Below, one piece after another: positions 1-5,682 of a stretch of 6,544 nt of DNA. The position numbers were made by a program, and so were the translations under genes. The notes under the pieces are model-generated. The model did not search any database. It had not been told where the DNA came from and saw only the letters and a program-made list of their open reading frames with translations. Positions within the stretch are counted from its first letter, which is position 1. The number at the start of each line of letters is the position of its first letter. Source of the stretch: Candidatus Agrococcus pullicola (GTDB taxonomy: Bacteria; Actinomycetota; Actinomycetes; Actinomycetales; Microbacteriaceae); contig DXDC01000207.1 in assembly GCA_019115685.1 (NCBI GenBank), positions 1 to 6,544 on the forward strand. The letters run 5' to 3'.

Positions 1-705
1 ATTCCGTGGTGGTATCTCTCGGCCGGGCTGGTCGGCGCCTGGTACGTCATGAGCCAGAGCGTTGCCGTGGGTTTGCTCGGCGTCGCCGTGTTCACGGTGG
101 GTGGTGTGGCAGGCCAGACGATTAGCGGGCTCTTGGTCGACAGGATGGGCTTCGGAGTACTCAAACCGCGCCGCGTGACCATCGGTCGAGTCGCGGGTGC
201 AGTCGTCGCGATCGTTGCCGTGTCGCTCGCGATCGTGAGCGGGTCGGAGCAGATCGGCAGTCAGGTGTGGCTGCTGATCTTGCCGTTCATCGGCGGTGCC
301 CTGCAGCCGTTCCAGCAGGGGATGGCCGGTGCGATTCAACGCGAAGCACGGGATCCCATAACCCCCACGCTGGCGAACTTCATCGCAGGCACGACAGCAC
401 TGGCGATCGTTTGCGCCATCGCTTTCGCAGGAGGACATCGTGTCGGGGAGTTCCCCACCGACTGGTGGGTGTACGCCGGCGGAATCTTCGGTGCCGTGTT
501 CATCGGCGTTGGCGCCGTCGTCGTGCACGAGCTGGGCACTCTGCTCATGGGTCTGCTGTTGATCGCGGGGCAGGTGGTAACCGCACTGTTTCTCGACCTC
601 GTCCTACCGACGGCCGGCAGCTCCGTTACGCTCTGGTCGGTCGCGAGCGCCACGTTGACGCTGCTGGCTGTCGTGCTCTCGACGCTGCGGCGCCGCCGAC
701 GCTGA
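1..705 (+). CDS. DMT-family transporter, DUF606/YdcZ type (C-terminal part; start lies before the window)
   Basis: The reading frame is open from the first base and ends at TGA 703-705, giving 234 visible residues. The ATG at 49 is probably internal, because residues before it (PWWYLSAGLVGAWYVM) continue the same membrane protein. The protein is almost entirely hydrophobic, with about seven membrane segments, and ends in a positively charged RRRRR tail. The pattern GxxGQ-x4-GLLxDRMGFG, followed by a second unit starting FIGGALQPFQQGMAGAI and carrying WWVYAGGIFGA and LIAGQ, matches the two-repeat DUF606 family. Repeat one is truncated and repeat two is complete. Family members are inner-membrane proteins of the drug/metabolite transporter superfamily, mostly without known substrates. 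It converges on the lacI-type gene, so it is not in that operon. The family call is fairly secure from recall; the substrate is unknown. Confidence 0.84.
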   Translation: MPWWYLSAGLVGAWYVMSQSVAVGLLGVAVFTVGGVAGQTISGLLVDRMGFGVLKPRRVTIGRVAGAVVAIVAVSLAIVSGSEQIGSQVWLLILPFIGGALQPFQQGMAGAIQREARDPITPTLANFIAGTTALAIVCAIAFAGGHRVGEFPTDWWVYAGGIFGAVFIGVGAVVVHELGTLLMGLLLIAGQVVTALFLDLVLPTAGSSVTLWSVASATLTLLAVVLSTLRRRRR

Positions 706-730
706 CGACAGACGACTTGAGGTCGCGGAG

Positions 731-1780
731 TCAGCGCTGCGCGACCGAGTCTCGGATCACCATTTCGGCCGGAAGCACGACCCGGGCAGGATCGGGCTCC
801 TTGCCGTCGATGAGATCCACCGCCATCTGGGCAGCGTGCCGGCCGATCTCGAAGGCCGGGAGCTTCACCGTCGTGAGCGGCGGAGTCACCCGGTCGATGA
901 GGGGGGCGTCGTTGTAGCCGATGACCGAGACGTCCTCGGGGCATCGGAGCCCTGCTTCCGCAAGAGCGTCCAGCACACCTACTGCGAGCATGTCGTTGTG
1001 CGCGAAAATCGCCGTCGGCCGCTCCTGGGAGGGTAGCGCCAGGAGCTCGGCCGCGAGACGTCTGCCTTCGGCCACTGTGCTGTCGTGAGCGTGACCGTCG
1101 TGGCCGACGAGCGCGGCATCCCCGTGTGCTTCGATCGCGCTCTGAAAACCGAAGCCGCGATCCACGAACGAAGAGATACGGCTGTCGCCATGCACCTGCG
1201 CGATGTGTCGATGACCGTGGTCGAGGAAGAACTGGGCGGCTTCTGCCGCGCCCTTCACGTCGTCTTGCAGCGCCTCTGGAAGCCCACTGAGCGCTGCCGG
1301 ATCGGCTGGGTCACCCGAGCGTCGTACCGCTAGAACGATGGGGGTCGCCGCCGCTGCTTCGAGCAGGTATTCGCGGTCGTCGAGGTGTGCCGCCGCGACG
1401 ATGATGGCGTCGACTCGGTTCTCCGTGAGTCGTTCGACCGCTCTGCGCAGGGTCTCCGGTTCGTTGTGCGTCTCCATGACGACCGACAGCTGGCCCGTTT
1501 CGTCAAGAACTTCGTCGATACCGCGCAGCACCGTTGCAGTAAACGGATTCGCGAGGTCGAACACGATGACGCCGATGGTGCCGGTTTTCCCGCTGCGCAG
1601 TGATCTTGCAACAGAGTTGACGCGATAGCCGAGGCGTTCGGCGCTTTCGAGCACTCGTTTGCGGGTTTCCTCCTGCACCAGGTGCGAGTGGGTGCGGCTG
1701 AGAGCGCGGGACGCGGTTGCGACATGGATGCCCGCGTCCGCCGCGATGTCCTTGAGCGTCGCCGTTCTCCTACTGGACAC
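731..1780 (-). CDS. LacI/GalR-family transcriptional repressor
   Basis: A 349-residue protein of the usual length for the family. Residues 8-27 (TLKDIAADAGIHVATASRAL) form the N-terminal helix-turn-helix. Residues 55-67 (NSVARSLRSGKTG) are the hinge, with Leu61 at the position that inserts into the central CpG of LacI/PurR operators. The rest is a periplasmic-binding-protein-like effector domain starting GVIVFDLANPF and including AIFAHNDMLAVGVLDAL, VIGYND and PPLTTVKLP. The start is GTG at 1780, because AAGGGAG lies 7 nt upstream; a TTG at 1804 in the same frame has no comparable ribosome site. The gene lies 199 bp downstream of the M24 gene on the same strand, so it may also be read from that promoter. 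A perfect LacI-type palindrome at 3317-3330 overlaps the M24 promoter and is its probable target. The effector cannot be read from the sequence. Confidence 0.95.
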   Translation of the reverse strand: MSSRRTATLKDIAADAGIHVATASRALSRTHSHLVQEETRKRVLESAERLGYRVNSVARSLRSGKTGTIGVIVFDLANPFTATVLRGIDEVLDETGQLSVVMETHNEPETLRRAVERLTENRVDAIIVAAAHLDDREYLLEAAAATPIVLAVRRSGDPADPAALSGLPEALQDDVKGAAEAAQFFLDHGHRHIAQVHGDSRISSFVDRGFGFQSAIEAHGDAALVGHDGHAHDSTVAEGRRLAAELLALPSQERPTAIFAHNDMLAVGVLDALAEAGLRCPEDVSVIGYNDAPLIDRVTPPLTTVKLPAFEIGRHAAQMAVDLIDGKEPDPARVVLPAEMVIRDSVAQR

Positions 1781-1979
1781 TCCGGCGCTCCCTTCTGTGT
1801 GCAACCCCGTAATCGCACGGTTGTGACGAGTCTAATCGAGCCGACTTGCATCGCTTCGGTTTGCGGCTTCCAGGCCAGGCGGGGCAGCACTCGGTGCTCG
1901 GCGCACCGTTCGATCGCGCCGGGGGAGAGAAGCGCGCTTGGATGCCCGGCAGCTGCAGCGCGAGCCGCGCGGGACTCCC
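1781..1979. other. Gap between M24 gene and repressor gene, no gene seen
   Basis: This 199-bp spacer separates two minus-strand genes. It contains two mutually exclusive small hairpins, AGCAC/GTGCT (1886-1898) and CGGTGC/GCACCG (1892-1908), and GCGCG/CGCGC (1958-1970) just after the M24 stop. None is followed by a U-run on the minus strand, so I do not call a terminator. A weak -10-like TAGACT (minus strand, 1834-1829) could serve a separate repressor promoter, but no -35 partner is visible. No second copy of the TGCAAACG-type operator was found here. Confidence 0.4.
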
Positions 1980-3233
1980 CTAGAACGGGTTCGCAACGAT
2001 CAAGTCGTCTGCCGGGTACTTCGTGATCACGACCGGTCCGTCGGCGGTGACCACGACCTCCTCCTCGATGCGCGCCGCCGAGTAGCCGTCGCTCGCGGGG
2101 CAGTAGGTCTCGACGGCGAACACCATGCCCTCCTTGATCTCGACCGGCTCGCGGTAGCTGTTGAGGCGCGAGATGATCGGCCGCTCGTGCAGCCCGAGTC
2201 CGAGACCGTGGCAGAACTGCAGTCCGAATGCCGAGAGCTCGTCGTCGAAGCCGATCGACTCGGCCGTGGGGAAGAGCGTCGCGATTTCGTCACTGCCGAC
2301 ACCGGGCTTGATCGCCGCTATCGCGTTGTCCATCCATTCGCGAGCCTGCGAGTACGCGGAGCGCTGCGCGCCGGTCGCGCTGCCGACATTGAACGTGCGG
2401 TAGTAGCAGGTGCGGTAGCCGTTGAACGAGTGAATGATGTCGAAGAAGGCCTGGTCGCCGGGTCGGATGATGCGGTCGGTGAAGTTGTGCGGGTGCGGGT
2501 TGCAGCGCTCGCCGGAGATCGCGTTGATCGCCTCGACCTGGTCGGATCCGTACTCGTAGAGTTTCTTGGCGGCGAGCGCCACGATCTCGTTCTCGCGCAC
2601 TCCGGGCTTCAACGCCTCGACGATGTCGACGTACACCCCGTCGACCATCGCCGCCGCCTGGTTCAGGAGCATGATCTCGTCGGCGCTCTTGATCTCGCGA
2701 GCATCGAGCATGTGCTGCTGCGCATCGACGACGGTGAACCCTTGCCGTTGCATCTCGAACAGGAACGGCGGCTCGACGATATCGATGCCGACGGGGGCGT
2801 TCTGCAGCCCGAGGTCGGTGAGGATCCCTTTGATCTGCGTCACCGCATCCTCCACGAGGCCCGCTGTGGGGGAGACCGCGCCTCTGAACCCGAGGAAGCC
2901 GGGGCGGTTGTGCTCCTCCTCCAGCCACGGCGAGAACAGCTTGTGGTGCTTGACTGCAGAACCGAAGTCCCACAGATGGGGTTCGCCGCCGCGGGTGAGC
3001 AGTGCGTAGCGGATCATCTTGTCGCCCAGTGCACCGCCCACCCAGGAGCTCGTCGTATAGCGGATGTTGTAGAAGTCGAAGAGCAGGAAGGCTCCGCACT
3101 CGCTGGCAACCAGCGCGGCCTGCGCGCGTTCGAGCCGGTAGTCGCGCAGGCGGCTGAAATCCACTCGCTCTTCGTAGTCGACGGCCATCTGGCCCGGTGT
3201 CAGCAGGGGTCGTGGAGGAGTTTGATTGGCCAT
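1980..3233 (-). CDS. M24-family (aminopeptidase P/creatinase fold) metallohydrolase-like protein with a Cys in the metal site
   Basis: The protein has 417 residues. Residues 1 to about 170 form a creatinase-like N-terminal domain (AFLLFDFYNIRYTTSS near 48-63), and residues from about 180 form the pita-bread catalytic fold. The visible M24 ligands are Asp265 (FFDII), His342 and His349 in HGLGLGLHE, Glu375 (GMVFAVE) and Glu390 (RIEEE). The second Asp of the D-x10-D pair is Cys276 (GYRTCYYRTF), so four of the five classical metal ligands remain. The motif SGERCNP (240-246) resembles the equivalent region of DddP-type M24 proteins. Family members include Xaa-Pro peptidases, creatinase and DMSP lyase DddP, so fold alone does not fix the reaction. 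The ATG at 3233 is chosen over GTG 3266 because AGAGGA sits 7 nt upstream and the shorter N-terminus fits the family. There is no signal peptide, so it is probably cytoplasmic. Likely controlled by the neighbouring LacI-type repressor. Confidence 0.9.
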   Translation of the reverse strand: MANQTPPRPLLTPGQMAVDYEERVDFSRLRDYRLERAQAALVASECGAFLLFDFYNIRYTTSSWVGGALGDKMIRYALLTRGGEPHLWDFGSAVKHHKLFSPWLEEEHNRPGFLGFRGAVSPTAGLVEDAVTQIKGILTDLGLQNAPVGIDIVEPPFLFEMQRQGFTVVDAQQHMLDAREIKSADEIMLLNQAAAMVDGVYVDIVEALKPGVRENEIVALAAKKLYEYGSDQVEAINAISGERCNPHPHNFTDRIIRPGDQAFFDIIHSFNGYRTCYYRTFNVGSATGAQRSAYSQAREWMDNAIAAIKPGVGSDEIATLFPTAESIGFDDELSAFGLQFCHGLGLGLHERPIISRLNSYREPVEIKEGMVFAVETYCPASDGYSAARIEEEVVVTADGPVVITKYPADDLIVANPF

Positions 3234-3302
3234 TGGTAGTTCCTCTCGTTCGCGACTTGTCCTCACGGCGGGCCGGGAGCGCAGTTCGATCTTCCTGTGC
3301 CC

Positions 3303-3331
3303 ACGCTAGCAAGTCGTGCAAACGTTTGCAA
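3303..3331 (-). promoter_or_regulatory. Candidate promoter of the M24 gene
   Basis: Reading the minus strand, TTGCAA (3331-3326) and TAGCGT (3308-3303) are separated by exactly 17 nt, placing the transcription start near 3296 and leaving a leader of about 60 nt before ATG 3233. The -10 keeps the key A at position 2 and T at position 6. The -35 and part of the spacer coincide with the LacI-type palindrome, the usual arrangement for repression. Predicted by eye only. Confidence 0.5.
3317..3330. promoter_or_regulatory. LacI-family operator, perfect 14-bp palindrome
   Basis: TGCAAACGTTTGCA is a perfect palindrome centred on CpG, the hallmark of LacI/GalR-family operators (compare the PurR box core GCAAACGTTTGC). 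It overlaps the -35 and spacer of the candidate M24 promoter. A LacI-type repressor with the matching hinge Leu is encoded in the same cluster at 731-1780, so it is the natural candidate to bind here. That pairing is inference. Confidence 0.72.
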
Positions 3332-3431
3332 CCTTGTTCACGCGACTGCTATTGCGCATAGCGGTTCGAGGAGAGGCAGTGGTGTGCTCGGTCGAAGCGT
3401 GCTTGAAAAGCTTGGAATGCGGCCTTGCGCG

Positions 3432-3481
3432 CCGAACCGCTCGGTTTTTCTTCTCTGCAGAGAAGAAAACAAGCAGTTCGG
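3432..3481. repeat. Perfect 24-bp palindrome nested in a longer inverted repeat
   Basis: The core 3446-3469 is a perfect 24-bp palindrome (half-site TTTTCTTCTCTG, centre between 3457 and 3458). Outside it, CCGAACCGCT (3432-3441) and AGCAGTTCGG (3472-3481) pair at 9 of 10 positions, with a small internal loop of 4 and 2 nt. It lies between divergent genes, so it is unlikely to terminate either. The T-run is inside the stem rather than after it. It could be the binding site of a dimeric regulator or an RNA/DNA hairpin. The base composition is lower in GC than the surroundings. Confidence 0.65.
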
Positions 3482-3483
3482 GA

Positions 3484-3536
3484 CCTCTCGTGGTGAGGCA
3501 GCGGACGAATGCGACGATGTGACCGCCCACGAGAGG
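3484..3536. repeat. 10-bp inverted repeat immediately after the palindrome
   Basis: CCTCTCGTGG (3484-3493) and CCACGAGAGG (3527-3536) are perfectly complementary, with a 33-nt interior that itself holds GCGG (3501-3504) opposite CCGC (3523-3526). It begins two bases after the previous inverted repeat ends, so 3432-3536 is a continuous block of foldable sequence. A further small hairpin, GGCGC/GCGCC, follows at 3555-3568. No reading frame here resembles a known protein, and the function is unknown. Confidence 0.5.
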
Positions 3537-3644
3537 AGCACTCCGCTTGCTCGTGGCGCTGGGGCGCCGACCCGATTCGCCGACCTGCCTGCGAAGTCCC
3601 CGCTGCTGAAGAAGCTGCAAGTGTCTCCGCGCTGGCGAAACCTC

Positions 3645-3658
3645 TACAATGAACGCCA
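3645..3658 (+). promoter_or_regulatory. Candidate leaderless promoter of the LytR_C unit
   Basis: TACAAT (3645-3650) is a good actinobacterial -10 (TANNNT type). It is followed by 7 nt and then ATG 3658, so transcription would start on or next to the A of that ATG. No clear -35 is visible at 16-18 nt, which is common for leaderless actinobacterial promoters. The ATG at 3649 overlaps the -10 itself and so would not be on such a transcript. Confidence 0.48.
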
Positions 3659-3738
3659 TGACTAGCCTCGGCCGGATGCGCGTGCGCGCGTTGCGAAGCA
3701 CCAGAGCGAGCCTCGAGTCGGGGGTGGCCGCTCGGTGA
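3658..3738 (+). CDS. Possible 26-codon leaderless leader ORF before the LytR_C gene
   Basis: An ORF of 26 codons, very rich in Arg (MTSLGRMRVRALRSTRASL, then ESGVAAR), starts 7 nt after a TACAAT -10. Its TGA (3736-3738) overlaps the GTG start of the next gene in the sequence GTGA. That arrangement would allow translational coupling. In many Microbacteriaceae, as I recall, a DUF3263 protein with an Arg-rich C-terminus precedes the LytR_C gene. This peptide could be a reduced remnant of it, but the frame is closed by TGA at 3607 and no DUF3263 core is visible upstream in any plus frame. It may equally be a non-functional consequence of the promoter position. Confidence 0.35.
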   Translation: MTSLGRMRVRALRSTRASLESGVAAR

Positions 3739-4241
3739 CGAAGTCGTACAAGACCGGCAACAGAGTTGGCGCGCACCGCATCTCCTATGCCGAGCGTTTT
3801 ACCTGGCGTTCCAAGCTGCTGGTGTGGGTCGGTGCCGTTGTCGTACTGACGGTCGTGGGGATCTTTGCGATTCAGTCGCTCGGAGGAGATTTCAGCGCGA
3901 CCGATCCGCAGCAAGATATCGTCGAGCCCATCACGGACCCCGCGGAGGCGCCGGAAGACACAACCGTTGCGGTGCTCAACGCCACGGGCGAGGAAGGCGG
4001 GGCGGATGCCGTGGTCGAGGCCGTCACTTCGAACGGCTGGACGCCCGGCATCATCGCAGCTGCGGAAGAGCCAGTGGAACACTCGACGGTGTTCTATACG
4101 GGCGACGAGTACGAACCCGTAGCACTCGGGGTTGCCGACCAGCTCGGGATCACCTCTGTCGCAGCGGCGGAAGGGGATCTCTCCGGCTCTCCCATCACTG
4201 TGTCGGTCGGGCAGGACCTCGAGGAGTTCGACGCCGAATAG
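3735..4241 (+). CDS. Membrane-anchored LytR C-terminal (LytR_C) domain protein
   Basis: The protein has 168 residues. It has a short basic cytoplasmic N-terminus containing RVGAHR, one membrane helix at about 28-49 (LLVWVGAVVVLTVVGIFAIQ), an acidic linker, and a LytR_C-type domain at about 74-164 starting TTVAVLNATGEEGGADAVVEAV and ending ITVSVGQDL. The domain would lie outside the membrane. In this family it occurs alone or attached to LCP cell-wall glycopolymer ligases; no LCP domain is present here. The start is GTG 3735, the first start codon after an in-frame TAG at 3663. A GGGGG tract (3720-3724) gives only a weak ribosome site, so translation may depend on coupling to the overlapping upstream ORF. 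The role is presumably in the cell envelope, but its exact function is not known. Confidence 0.87.
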   Translation: MTKSYKTGNRVGAHRISYAERFTWRSKLLVWVGAVVVLTVVGIFAIQSLGGDFSATDPQQDIVEPITDPAEAPEDTTVAVLNATGEEGGADAVVEAVTSNGWTPGIIAAAEEPVEHSTVFYTGDEYEPVALGVADQLGITSVAAAEGDLSGSPITVSVGQDLEEFDAE

Positions 4242-4282
4242 CCGACCCCGAATTCGACACGGTTCGCTCGAGTCGCTGGTCC

Positions 4283-4308
4283 GCACGTCGGCACGTCGGC
4301 AGTACTCT
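4283..4308 (+). promoter_or_regulatory. Candidate leaderless promoter of the DUF3048 lipoprotein gene
   Basis: TACTCT (4303-4308) fits the TANNNT -10 pattern and is followed by exactly 7 nt (GGAACGC) before ATG 4316, the same geometry as at 3645-3658. No Shine-Dalgarno sequence precedes ATG 4316, which favours a leaderless transcript. Where a -35 would lie there is an 8-nt tandem repeat, GCACGTCG twice (4283-4298), instead of a recognisable hexamer. The gene may also be reached by read-through from the LytR_C gene, which ends 74 bp upstream. Confidence 0.4.
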
Positions 4309-4315
4309 GGAACGC

Positions 4316-5323
4316 ATGCGTTCCACTCGTACGATTCGGGCATCGGTGGCTGCCCTACTCGCGCTCGCGCTCCTGACATCATGCGCTGCAGATGACCCCG
4401 AACCGCCTCCGCCGTCGGCTCCCGAACCGACTCCGTCACCCGAGGAGCCGGCGGTAGCTCCGCTGACAGGGGTCGAGGTGCCCGAGGAGCTTGAGCATCC
4501 CGCGCTGTCGGCGAAGATCGACAACAACCCGTTCGCCAGGCCGCAGTTCGGCCTCGAACATGCGGATGTCGTGGTCGAGGAGTTCGTGGAGGGCGGCACT
4601 ACGCGCTATGCGGCAACCTGGCACTCGCACGTTCCCGAAGAGATCGGGCCGGTGCGCTCGGTGCGGCCTATGGACCCGGCGATCGTGGGGCCCTACGGCG
4701 GTATCATCGCCTACTCGGGCGGGCACTTCATCGAGCAGATGCAGGCCACTGGAGTCACGAATGTCATTCACGACAGCGGGCAGTACGACGACGTCTTCTA
4801 CCGGATGGACGATCGCATAGCACCGCACAACCTGCTGCTATCCGCCGACGAGGTGGTCGATCGGTTCAGTGATTTGGATGCTCCTGATGAGCTTTGGGGC
4901 TTTGCGGACGAAGCTGCCGATTCCGCGGCGCAGGAAAACGGAACCGACGCGTCGCTCATCGAGCTCGTCTACTCGCCCGGTGAGTCCCGCACGTGGGAGT
5001 GCACGGACGACACCTGGACCCGTGCGCAGAACGGTCAACCGGACCTCGATGCCAACGGCGATCAGCTGAGCGCGACGAACGTGATCGCGCTGAGCGTTGA
5101 AGTGCAGTACGTCCGAGGGGACGTTCCGGAAACACTGCTGGTCGGCTACGAAGGCGCCGGATTCGTCTCGTCGGGATGCTCGAGCGTTCCGGTCACGTGG
5201 TCGCAGGAGTCCGTCAACGATCCGCTGGTGCTGGTGACTGAAGACGGTGAAGAGATCGAACTCGCTCCCGGCAACACGTGGATCCACCTCGTGCCGGTTA
5301 CGGGCAGCACCTCGGTTTCGTAA
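4316..5323 (+). CDS. DUF3048 (YerB-family) lipoprotein
   Basis: The protein has 335 residues. Residues 1-23 are a lipoprotein signal peptide with lipobox LTSC, so Cys23 is the predicted lipidated residue and the protein sits on the outer face of the cytoplasmic membrane. Residues 27-49 are a Pro/Glu-rich linker. The N-terminal DUF3048 domain follows, with family motifs KIDNNPFARPQFGL (67-80), ADVVVEEFVEGGTTRYAA and GPVRSVRPMD. The C-terminal DUF3048 domain covers roughly 205-325, with GDQLSATNVIAL and NTWIHLVP. Length and domain order match the family. Bacillus YerB belongs here; the biochemical function is not established. ATG 4316 is chosen because it starts the signal peptide; the frame is open farther upstream, but that part is antiparallel to nothing recognisable and overlaps the LytR_C gene. 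A terminator follows 10 bp after the stop. Confidence 0.93.
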   Translation: MRSTRTIRASVAALLALALLTSCAADDPEPPPPSAPEPTPSPEEPAVAPLTGVEVPEELEHPALSAKIDNNPFARPQFGLEHADVVVEEFVEGGTTRYAATWHSHVPEEIGPVRSVRPMDPAIVGPYGGIIAYSGGHFIEQMQATGVTNVIHDSGQYDDVFYRMDDRIAPHNLLLSADEVVDRFSDLDAPDELWGFADEAADSAAQENGTDASLIELVYSPGESRTWECTDDTWTRAQNGQPDLDANGDQLSATNVIALSVEVQYVRGDVPETLLVGYEGAGFVSSGCSSVPVTWSQESVNDPLVLVTEDGEEIELAPGNTWIHLVPVTGSTSVS

Positions 5324-5332
5324 GCACGAAGG

Positions 5333-5381
5333 AGGCGCAGCGCCCTGCGCTCGTCTCCCGGTCTCTCGAGCTGCGCCTTTT
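5333..5381 (+). terminator. Intrinsic terminator after the DUF3048 gene
   Basis: AGGCGCAGC (5333-5341) pairs perfectly with GCTGCGCCT (5370-5378), followed by TTTT ending at 5381. Two more G-U pairs can extend the base. The 28-nt loop is long and contains competing pairs: GCGCAG/CTGCGC at the left arm, and GCTCG (5349-5353) with CGAGC (5367-5371). The position, 10 nt after the stop codon and before a heat-shock promoter, supports termination. Confidence 0.7.
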
Positions 5382-5445
5382 CTCGGTCTCTACGAGGAGT
5401 CAAGGCAATTATTCGCTTGACTGCCGCTATTGACCGAGAAAAGGC
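5375..5445. repeat. Long inverted repeat overlapping the terminator, with an inner stem
   Basis: GCCTTTTCTCGGTC (5375-5388) and GACCGAGAAAAGGC (5432-5445) form a perfect 14-bp inverted repeat with a 43-nt interior. Inside it, AGTCAAG (5398-5404) and CTTGACT (5416-5422) form a second perfect stem around an AT-rich loop. The left 14-mer shares GCCT (5375-5378) and the T-run with the right arm of the preceding terminator, so the two hairpins exclude each other. A 10-bp palindrome, GGCACGTGCC (5443-5452), overlaps its right end. It could be a second or bidirectional terminator, or an alternative-fold switch. Confidence 0.6.
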
Positions 5446-5452
5446 ACGTGCC

Positions 5453-5648
5453 TACTGCGCGAGGCGCCTGCGGCGGGGGAAATCGAGAGGTCGGATCGAG
5501 CAGGTGCAGCCGCCCCCGGGTGCATGATCGGGGCTGAGTTCGGCGTGAAGGAGCGTGCAGCATTCCGCTGAGCGCGAAGCGTCGACGCCTCGCACCGTGC
5601 AACCGCGGGTTCCCGCGCGGGACGCGGTGAAATCAACGTTCGTGCTCG
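5453..5648. other. Non-coding stretch upstream of the groEL operators
   Basis: Within the 424-bp gap between the DUF3048 gene and groEL, this middle section holds only short overlapping reading frames on both strands, none resembling a known protein or carrying a convincing ribosome site. A small hairpin, CGCGGG/CCCGCG (5604-5617), lacks a U-run. I see nothing else assignable. Confidence 0.4.
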
Positions 5649-5675
5649 CTTGCACTCGCAGGCGGAGAGTGCCAA
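5649..5675. promoter_or_regulatory. CIRCE operator 1 (HrcA site), upstream copy
   Basis: CTTGCACTC (5649-5657) and GAGTGCCAA (5667-5675) are separated by exactly 9 nt, the spacing of the CIRCE element (TTAGCACTC-N9-GAGTGCTAA). The arms match the consensus at 7 of 9 and 8 of 9 positions. HrcA binds CIRCE to repress chaperonin genes until heat shock. The hrcA gene is not in this window. Confidence 0.85.
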
Positions 5676-5682
5676 ACTTACA

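Noticed and set aside
1886..1970. Intrinsic terminator between the M24 and repressor genes
   Set aside because: Only short GC hairpins of 5-6 bp are present, and none is followed by a U-tract on the minus strand.
1980..3233. Naming the M24 gene dddP or pepP
   Set aside because: The ligand pattern fits neither exactly: the second Asp is Cys, and DddP's FDTD is absent. The substrate cannot be decided from sequence by eye.
1938..3239. A 433-codon plus-strand open frame opposite the M24 gene
   Set aside because: It lies fully antisense to a protein with clear M24 motifs, is dominated by Val/Asp/Arg as expected for the complement of GC-rich codons, and shows no domain. It is a shadow frame.
3348..3380. 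GGTTCGA near 3363 as part of a tRNA T-arm
   Set aside because: The flanking bases do not form a T-stem, and no acceptor stem or anticodon arm can be found. GCTAT/ATAGC (3348-3362) is only a 5-bp hairpin.
3446..3469. The 24-bp palindrome as an ordinary terminator
   Set aside because: Both flanking genes are transcribed away from it, and its T-run is inside the stem rather than after it.
3306..4439. A 377-codon minus-strand open frame covering the intergenic region and the LytR_C gene
   Set aside because: It has no recognisable domain, is Arg-rich, crosses promoter and operator elements, and is antisense to a gene with a clear membrane helix and LytR_C domain.
5398..5422. AGTCAAG-N11-CTTGACT as a HAIR (HspR) heat-shock element
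   Set aside because: HAIR is CTTGAGT-N7-ACTCAAG. Here the half-site order, sequence and spacing all differ, so it is treated as a stem inside the larger inverted repeat.
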